Positions 58,633 through 64,000 of a stretch of DNA of 64,000 nucleotides are shown in pieces. Where the stretch lies: positions 331,353-395,352 of the forward strand of contig NZ_JALIFP010000001.1 of assembly GCF_022867885.1 (NCBI RefSeq), in the 5' to 3' direction. The notes under the pieces were generated by a model. It had not been told where the DNA came from. It did not search any database and saw only the letters and a program-made list of their open reading frames with translations. The stretch's first letter is position 1. Each line of letters opens with the position of its first letter. The position numbers and the translations under genes were made by a program. Origin of the DNA: Lederbergia sp. NSJ-179. GTDB lineage: Bacteria; Bacillota; Bacilli; Bacillales; Bacillaceae_C.

Positions 58633-59529
58633 GTGTTGGAATTGTCAGATTTAGGAAGCAGACTGAGGATGGCCCGGGAAGAAAAAAGTCTAACCTTAGA
58701 CGAACTTCAAACCATTACAAGAATACAGAAAAGGTATTTGTCTGCGATTGAGGAAGGAAATTTTGATATTATGCCGGGGAAATTTTATACCCGAGCATTT
58801 ATTAAGCAATATGCTGAAGCGGTAGATCTTGAGCCAGAGATACTTTTTGAGGAATATAAAAATGAAATCCCTGTAGCTTATGAAGACGATTTGCCTGAAA
58901 AACTAACACGTGTACAATCGCGGAATGCTGTTGCGCGAAAAAGTTCAAAAATAGTAGAATTATTTCCTAGAATTTTAATGGTTATTTTCTTTTTAGCTAT
59001 GCTCGTTCTGATTTGGTATTTAGTCACCCATTTCCTTCTAGTTGGCGATAAAAAACCAGTAGAGGAGCAAAATAAAGCCGTCGGTATTACAGAATCAGGC
59101 GATGTGTCTCCTCCTAAGGAGGATGAGGAAAAGACTGATTCAGGGGAACACAAGGATTCAAAGGCTGATGCTGATCAACCGGAGGAAGATACGGAGCAGG
59201 ATGAGGAGCAGAAAATAACGGTTGAAGGAGTTACTGGAGACACGACCACTTATCAGGTTTCCAATGCAAAAAAATATGAAATCACGGTCAAAGCAGTTGC
59301 TTCTGGGGAAGCCTGGATAAAAGTAACAAATAATGGAGAAAAGCAGTTTGCCTCGAAAAAAATAGCCGACGGAGAAAGTGAAACCTTTGATTTTTCGGAT
59401 GAATCAGAAGCTTATATCCGGACGGGTAGGTCTACGGAAACTGAAATTTATGTGAACGATGAAAAATTAGAATTTGAATCGGAGCAGACTGTACAAAATA
59501 TTATTATAAAGTTTAATAAAGCGGAATAA
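58633..59529 (+). CDS. rodZ: RodZ (YmfM), cell-shape protein
   Basis: Membrane protein that links MreB filaments to the elongation machinery. The 298-residue product has an N-terminal HTH domain (RLRMAREEKSLTLDELQTIT, YTRAFIKQYAEAVDLEP). A basic juxtamembrane region, one transmembrane helix (about 114-136), a strongly acidic Glu/Asp linker (about 145-195) and a C-terminal DUF4115 beta domain follow. The start is GTG 58633 or one of the following TTG codons. Confidence 0.92.
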   Translation: MLELSDLGSRLRMAREEKSLTLDELQTITRIQKRYLSAIEEGNFDIMPGKFYTRAFIKQYAEAVDLEPEILFEEYKNEIPVAYEDDLPEKLTRVQSRNAVARKSSKIVELFPRILMVIFFLAMLVLIWYLVTHFLLVGDKKPVEEQNKAVGITESGDVSPPKEDEEKTDSGEHKDSKADADQPEEDTEQDEEQKITVEGVTGDTTTYQVSNAKKYEITVKAVASGEAWIKVTNNGEKQFASKKIADGESETFDFSDESEAYIRTGRSTETEIYVNDEKLEFESEQTVQNIIIKFNKAE

Positions 59530-59547
59530 TTTCCTTCCGCTTTTTTC
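59518..59547 (+). terminator. Intrinsic terminator after rodZ
   Basis: AAAGCGGAA and TTCCGCTTTTTT pair around TAATTTCC, overlapping the stop codon. Confidence 0.85.
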
Positions 59548-59630
59548 CGTCGCTTAACGCGAGTTTTTCACCATATAAAAATTAGTGGTTTAATAATTGA
59601 GACTTGCTTCGACTGGGAGGACCTTAGTTC

Positions 59631-60209
59631 ATGAATGTACCGAATAAGATAACAATATCTAGAATCTTTTTGATCCCGATTTTTGTCATTTTTATGCTCG
59701 TTCCTTTTCCTTGGGGGACCATGCCTCTTCCGGGAACAGAACTTGAAATCGCTCATTTTATTGGCGCTTTAATTTTTATCATCGCCTCTGTAACCGACTG
59801 GGTAGATGGATATTATGCGCGAAAATATCAATTAGTGACAACACTCGGGAAATTTTTAGATCCACTTGCTGATAAGTTATTAGTTTCTGCAGCTCTAATT
59901 ATTTTAGTGGAATTACAATTGGCTCCTTCATGGATTGTGATTATTATTATTAGCCGTGAATTTGCCGTTACTGGCTTGCGGCTTGTATTGGCGGGATCTG
60001 GGGAAGTCGTTGCTGCCAATATGCTAGGGAAAATCAAAACGTGGAGTCAAATTATTGCCATCTCATTACTGCTTCTTCATAATATCTTTTTTGAGGCGAT
60101 TGGCTTTCCGTTTGCTTCGATCGCCTTATGGATAGCAATGTTTTTTACTATCTGGTCTGGTTATGATTATTTTTATAAAAACCGGGCAGCTTTTTTAAAC
60201 TCAAAATAA
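59631..60209 (+). CDS. pgsA: Phosphatidylglycerophosphate synthase
   Basis: CDP-alcohol phosphatidyltransferase that makes PG-phosphate from CDP-diacylglycerol, the CdsA product. The 192-residue membrane protein has the full signature D-x2-DG-x2-AR-x8-G-x3-D-x3-D, seen as DWVDGYYARKYQLVTTLGKF followed by LDPLAD. GGAGGACC precedes the ATG by a slightly long gap. Confidence 0.96.
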   Translation: MNVPNKITISRIFLIPIFVIFMLVPFPWGTMPLPGTELEIAHFIGALIFIIASVTDWVDGYYARKYQLVTTLGKFLDPLADKLLVSAALIILVELQLAPSWIVIIIISREFAVTGLRLVLAGSGEVVAANMLGKIKTWSQIIAISLLLLHNIFFEAIGFPFASIALWIAMFFTIWSGYDYFYKNRAAFLNSK

Positions 60210-60324
60210 AGGGAAACTTCAATCCGTGGGGGTTTTCTTCCATCCTCAACTGATTGGGGTCTTACTGCCAGTTAATTCGGATAAAGGGATACAAAGATTC
60301 TGAAACAGGAAGGAATTTGCAGGG

Positions 60325-61563
60325 ATGAATGCGGAAATTATAGCAGTTGGAACAGAACTATTACTGGGTCAAATTGTCAATTCGAATGCTCAATTCTTAT
60401 CTCGTGAGTTGGCTGAATTAGGGGTTCATGTTTATTATCATACTGTTGTAGGTGATAACCCCAGGCGACTCGAAAAAGCTATCTCCGCCGCTGAAGAAAG
60501 AGCAGACCTTATTATCTTTACAGGTGGATTGGGACCGACCAAGGATGATTTAACGAAAGAAGTAATCGCAAAACATATTGGGAAACAACTTGTAGAAGAC
60601 ACTCATGCGATGGAAGCCATTACTTCCTATTTTCAAAAAACAGGAAGGAAAATGTCTGAAAATAATAAAAAGCAAGCACTTGTTTTGGAGGGAGCTATAG
60701 TTCTTCCCAATGAACATGGAATGGCACCTGGGATGTTTGTGAAACAAGCCCATCACCTTTACATGTTATTGCCAGGACCCCCTCATGAAATGCAACCAAT
60801 GTTACGGAAATATGGTGCCCCTACCATTTTGGATCAATTGGAATCACGCGAAAGAATTGAATCAAGGGTGTTACGCTACTTCGGAATTGGAGAATCTCAG
60901 CTAGAGATGGAAATCGAAGATCTAATTGATGCCCAGACGAATCCGACAATTGCTCCTCTTGCAGGTGATAATGAAGTAACGATTCGAATCACTGCGCGAG
61001 ATCGTTCACAAGAAAGGGCCACCCAATTAATCGATGAAATGGAAAGTAAAATTAATAACAGAGTTGGCGAATTTTTTTATGGTTATGATCAAACGACGAT
61101 CATGAAAGAACTCCTCACTGTGTTGGATAAAAAAAAGTTGACGATCGCAGCAGCGGAAAGTTTAACAGGGGGAATGTTTCAGTCGGAAATGACTGGGATA
61201 ACAGGTGTAAGCACAATGTTAATCGGTGGGGTTGTTTGCTATTCCAGTCAATCTAAAATAAAATTATGCCATGTGAAGGAAGAAACAATTGAGAAACATG
61301 GTGTAGTGAGTGAACAATGTGCAATTGAACTAGCGGAAAATATTCGAATGATTCTTGGCACAAATATAGGAATTAGTTTTACGGGAGTAGCCGGTCCCGA
61401 TTCGCTGGAAGGGCATCCTGCTGGACTGGTGTGGATCGGTATTTCCTTTGACGACCGCCCAACCAAAACCTATCAATTGAATCTCTCTGGCTCAAGAATT
61501 GGAAACCAAAAAAGAACCGTAAGATATGGGTGTCATTATCTATTAAAAGAATTAACAAACTAA
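60325..61563 (+). CDS. cinA: CinA, competence/damage-inducible protein
   Basis: 412-residue protein with an N-terminal MoaB/MoeA-like domain ([38 protein letters not shown]). The C-terminal nicotinamide-mononucleotide amidase-like domain has [20 protein letters not shown] and [20 protein letters not shown]. It usually lies directly before recA and is often co-expressed with it; here a strong terminator separates the two. Confidence 0.95.
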   Translation: MNAEIIAVGTELLLGQIVNSNAQFLSRELAELGVHVYYHTVVGDNPRRLEKAISAAEERADLIIFTGGLGPTKDDLTKEVIAKHIGKQLVEDTHAMEAITSYFQKTGRKMSENNKKQALVLEGAIVLPNEHGMAPGMFVKQAHHLYMLLPGPPHEMQPMLRKYGAPTILDQLESRERIESRVLRYFGIGESQLEMEIEDLIDAQTNPTIAPLAGDNEVTIRITARDRSQERATQLIDEMESKINNRVGEFFYGYDQTTIMKELLTVLDKKKLTIAAAESLTGGMFQSEMTGITGVSTMLIGGVVCYSSQSKIKLCHVKEETIEKHGVVSEQCAIELAENIRMILGTNIGISFTGVAGPDSLEGHPAGLVWIGISFDDRPTKTYQLNLSGSRIGNQKRTVRYGCHYLLKELTN

Positions 61564-61621
61564 GAATACTAAGCGCGCTTTTTAAATGTTAAAATAAAGA
61601 ATTGCAACGGAAATTTGTTGG

Positions 61622-61656
61622 AAAATAGGTTTTTCCCTTAGGGAAAAACCTATTTT
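61622..61656 (+). terminator. Strong intrinsic terminator between cinA and recA
   Basis: AAAATAGGTTTTTCCC and GGGAAAAACCTATTTT form a perfect 16-bp stem around TTA; it should work in both directions. Confidence 0.9.
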
Positions 61657-61683
61657 GCGCTTATTATAGCGATGAAAATTGCA

Positions 61684-61695
61684 GAATAAATGTTC
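61684..61695 (+). promoter_or_regulatory. LexA/DinR (SOS) box upstream of recA
   Basis: GAATAAATGTTC differs at one position from the Bacillus LexA consensus GAAC-N4-GTTC; flanking G at 61696 extends it to GTTCG. It lies 10 bases upstream of the recA -35, the place expected for SOS control of recA. Confidence 0.7.
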
Positions 61696-61705
61696 GACTT
61701 TTCTC

Positions 61706-61734
61706 TTGGCAAACAGAATGAAAAGCTTTATACT
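61706..61734 (+). promoter_or_regulatory. Predicted sigma-A promoter of recA
   Basis: TTGGCA (61706-61711), a 17-base spacer and TATACT (61729-61734), 61 bases before the GTG start. Confidence 0.75.
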
Positions 61735-61795
61735 AGAATTAGCTCTTAAAGGCTATAGTGATCATTTTAATAGAATATAATAGGGAGGAAATAAA

Positions 61796-62404
61796 GTGAG
61801 TGATCGTCAAAAAGCACTAGACTTGGCCTTAAAACAAATTGAAAAACAGTTTGGAAAAGGCTCTGTTATGAAACTAGGAGAACAGACAGACCGGAGAATT
61901 TCCACTGTATCAAGTGGTTCTCTTGCTCTTGATATTGCATTAGGTGTTGGAGGGTATCCAAGGGGACGGGTCATCGAAATCTATGGTCCTGAAAGCTCCG
62001 GTAAAACAACCGTTGCTCTTCATGCCATCGCAGAAGTACAAGCGAATGGCGGGCAAGCAGCTTTTATAGACGCTGAAAATGCGCTCGATCCTGTATATGC
62101 TCAGAAACTAGGCGTCAATATTGATGAGCTTCTACTCTCTCAACCTGATACGGGGGAGCAGGGCTTGGAAATTGCGGAAGCTCTTGTTAGAAGTGGTGCG
62201 ATTGAAATTATTATCATTGACTCTGTTGCCGCCTTGGTTCCAAAGGCTGAAATTGAAGGAGAAATGGGAGATGCCCATGTTGGCTTGCAGGCGCGACTGA
62301 TGTCCCAGGCACTTAGAAAATTATCCGGTGCGATTAATAAGTCAAATACAATCGCTATTTTTATTAATCAAATCCGTGAGAAGGTAGGAGTCATGTTCGG
62401 AAAT
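61796..62404 (+). CDS. recA: RecA, 5' exon (residues 1-203)
   Basis: Recombinase forming filaments on single-stranded DNA and triggering LexA cleavage. The 5' exon starts at GTG 61796 behind GGGAGG. It encodes Walker A GPESSGKT (64-71), catalytic Glu94, and the core up to KVGVMFGN. Reading on gives only QLQTA and a stop at 62422. Joining codon 203 (AAT, ends 62404) to CCA at 63373 restores the family sequence [12 protein letters not shown] and gives a complete 350-residue RecA. Residue 95, directly after the catalytic Glu, is Asn ([10 protein letters not shown]), where I know His from B. subtilis and E. coli. Confidence 0.93.
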
Positions 62405-63372
62405 CAACTTCAAACTGCTTAAGCTTTCAAAGCTGTTGTACGATACAAATGACCATTGAAAAATTAATGGGGAGAAAAGTTTCATGGCTGTAAAAATAAA
62501 AAATAGACTTTTTAAAAATGTAGATTCGTGGCAAGTTGATTATATTAAGAGACACTCGGAAAAAAACTCAAAGATATTGGTGAGGCTATAAATCTTGATG
62601 AAAGACGGGTTAGTGAAATTATTAAATTACTTGGTATTCCAAGGGAAAGACATTGGAAGATTTATTTACCCAAAACGAACGAAGTGGAAGAAGAATTAAA
62701 AAATCCTTATCTTTCTCATGTGGAGATAGCCTGTAAGTATAAAGTGTCAGAAACTTGTGTAGCAAAGAGAAGAAAAGAACTTGGGGTAAATTCAAGAAGG
62801 AAAAATTATGACACCTTGATTGAAAAACAAGTTGAAGGAATTCTTCTTGAGCTCGATTTAGCATTTTTAAAACAAAAGCGCTTTGGAAGATGGTCGGTAG
62901 ATTTTTATCTTGGAAGAAAATATTGCATAGACGTTCATGGAGAGTGGGCGCATTCCAAGCCAAAAATCATCGAAAGAGATATACGAAAAAAAGCCTATTT
63001 TAAAGCACATTCTATTAATTATTTGGTCATTAAGGAAAAGGAATTACAGCAACCGAAAAAAGTAATAAATAGAATTAAGCAGTTTACTCTGGGTTTCCCA
63101 TGTTAGTGATAGCATGAAAAAAACCTTGTGAACCCTATTGCCTAGGGGTGTGGTTGCAAAACTGCTAACGGTGAAGCCCTCCAATTATTGGGTAATACCG
63201 TGCCAAGCCTTACGAAACTTAGTAAGGAAGGTGTAGAGACTACCAAAAAGGACCGATTGGTTAACTGAGTAGGGTACGGCAGAGGATAGGCTCCTGTCGG
63301 AAGTGCAAGGCTCTCTAATATAGAGATGAAGAGATAGTCCATACTATAGAAATGGTAAATCTATAGATTATG
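62405..63372 (+). mobile_element. Group I self-splicing intron in recA (about 968 bp)
   Basis: The 5' exon ends in U (AAT) and the intron ends in G (ATTATG), the group I rule. The 3' part holds a recognisable catalytic core. The P7 strands are GACTA (63238-63242, in GTGTAGAGACTA) and TAGTC (63335-63339, in AAGAGATAGTCC), a typical R/S pair. A P8-like hairpin CTCT/AGAG lies just before the second strand and extra P7.1/P7.2-type hairpins occur around 63280-63300. It resembles the IA type. Group I introns in recA are known from Bacillus anthracis and from Bacillus phages. The intron interrupts recA near the L2 DNA-binding loop. Confidence 0.88.
62484..63106 (+). pseudogene. Intron-encoded Vsr-like (EDxHD) homing endonuclease, in two frames
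   Basis: An open frame starts at ATG 62484 (after GGGGAG) and stops after 35 codons at 62591. The rest of the protein continues in the -1 frame to 63106. The join is at A-AAA-AAC (62561-62567) and gives a coherent 207-residue product. The N-terminal half has HTH-like DNA-binding segments (LKDIGEAINLDERRVSEIIK, SHVEIACKYKVSETCVAKR). The C-terminal half is a Vsr-like nuclease fold with KQVEGILLEL, WSVDFYLGRKYCIDVHGEWA and SINYLVIKEKEL. It matches the recA-intron endonuclease type typified by I-Bth0305I. It is either a broken gene or one expressed by -1 frameshifting; an internal GTG at 62684 could give only the C-terminal part. Confidence 0.75.
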
Positions 63373-63816
63373 CCAGAGACAACACCAGGCGGAAGGGCGC
63401 TAAAATTCTACTCGTCCATCCGCCTTGAAGTTCGCCGTGCCGAACAACTCAAGCAAGGACAAGATATTGTTGGGAACCGAACTAAAGTGAAGGTCGTCAA
63501 AAACAAAGTCGCTCCCCCATTCCGAACGGCCGAAGTGGATATTATGTACGGTGAAGGGATTTCGCGTGAAGGTGAAATCATTGATATGGGCTCGGAACTT
63601 GATATTGTCCAAAAAAGTGGTTCTTGGTACTCTTATAATGAAGAGCGCCTTGGCCAAGGGCGTGAAAACGCAAAGCAATTTCTAAAGGAAAATGCAGAAC
63701 TAAGAAATGAAATAATGCTTAAAATTCGAGATTACTATGAATTGGATAAAACCAAGACATCATCCCCAGAAACAGAAGAGGAGAGTCAAGAAGAGTTTAG
63801 CCTTTTAGAGGAATAA
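63373..63816 (+). CDS. recA: RecA, 3' exon (residues 204-350)
   Basis: Continuation of recA after the group I intron. It encodes [20 protein letters not shown] (L2 loop and following helix), [11 protein letters not shown], and [18 protein letters not shown], ending with an acidic tail. The upstream ATG at 63370 is the last intron bases plus the exon junction and is not a real start. It is intact and in frame with codon 203 of the first exon. Confidence 0.93.
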   Translation, partial: PETTPGGRALKFYSSIRLEVRRAEQLKQGQDIVGNRTKVKVVKNKVAPPFRTAEVDIMYGEGISREGEIIDMGSELDIVQKSGSWYSYNEERLGQGRENAKQFLKENAELRNEIMLKIRDYYELDKTKTSSPETEEESQEEFSLLEE

Positions 63817-63828
63817 TTTTGATTTGAA

Positions 63829-63863
63829 AAAACAAAGTCATAATCTGTGGTGACTTTGTTTTT
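63829..63863 (+). terminator. Intrinsic terminator after recA
   Basis: AAAACAAAGTCA and TGACTTTGTTTT pair around TAATCTGTGG, followed by TCT. The remaining bases to the window end contain GGGGAGGA at about 63990, which looks like the ribosome binding site of the next gene. Confidence 0.85.
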
Positions 63864-64000
63864 CTCTGTATAGAGGAAAAGCAGCTCTGAGGAGTAAAAA
63901 TTCTTCGTGATAATTTTAAAAAACTCTTCCCTAAAATAGGCTAGTTATAAGATAATCTAACTGTAGAATGACTACAAACAGCATATTTCGGGGAGGACTT

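Noticed and set aside
63370..63816. Independent gene starting at ATG 63370
   Set aside because: The ATG is made of the last three intron bases. The product is the C-terminal part of RecA, which is joined by splicing.

Overview
The window is a chromosomal segment of a low-GC, endospore-forming, flagellated Firmicute of the Bacillaceae. The evidence is the gene order, which follows the Bacillus subtilis fla/che-to-recA region almost gene for gene, the presence of dpaA/dpaB and spoIIIE, a Gram-positive PolC, and strong GGAGG ribosome binding sites. The species is not identified. Every real gene is on the + strand.

Layout. (1) 1-15.7 kb is the distal fla/che operon: fliY (5' end cut off), cheY, fliZ, fliP, fliQ, fliR, flhB, flhA, flhF, flhG, cheB, cheA, cheW, cheC, cheD, sigD, an unrecognised small gene and swrB. 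It covers the switch complex, export gate, flagellar placement, adaptation chemistry and the motility sigma factor. (2) 15.7-29.6 kb holds rpsB, tsf, pyrH, frr, uppS, cdsA, dxr, rseP, a decayed proS and polC. (3) 29.6-40 kb holds the rimP-nusA-ylxR-ylxQ-infB-ylxP-rbfA cluster, then truB, ribF, rpsO and pnp. (4) 40-51 kb holds ylxY, mlpA, ymxH, the dipicolinate synthase genes dpaAB, asd-dapG-dapA, which supply their precursor, then rnjB, tepA and ylzJ. (5) 51-64 kb holds spoIIIE/ftsK, the M16 peptidase pair ymfF/ymfH, ymfI, ymfJ, ymfK, rodZ, pgsA, cinA and recA.

Departures from an ordinary Bacillus chromosome. proS carries a frameshifting deletion plus a nonsense codon, so a second prolyl-tRNA synthetase should exist elsewhere. 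CheB has only its methylesterase domain and lacks the receiver. recA is split by a group I intron of about 968 bp containing a Vsr-like (EDxHD-type) homing endonuclease, whose two halves lie in different frames joined at an in-frame A-AAA-AAC heptamer. The intergenic spaces hold at least five copies of a MITE-like element (family A, 156-214 bp) with terminal inverted repeats and precise 5-bp target duplications. They also hold six members of a second family (B) rich in GCGC-AA-GCGC palindromes. Both families carry a nested hairpin cassette whose stems differ between copies but stay complementary, while the loop (RTCCT) and the linkers stay nearly constant. These repeats are the most interesting unexplained structure in the window.
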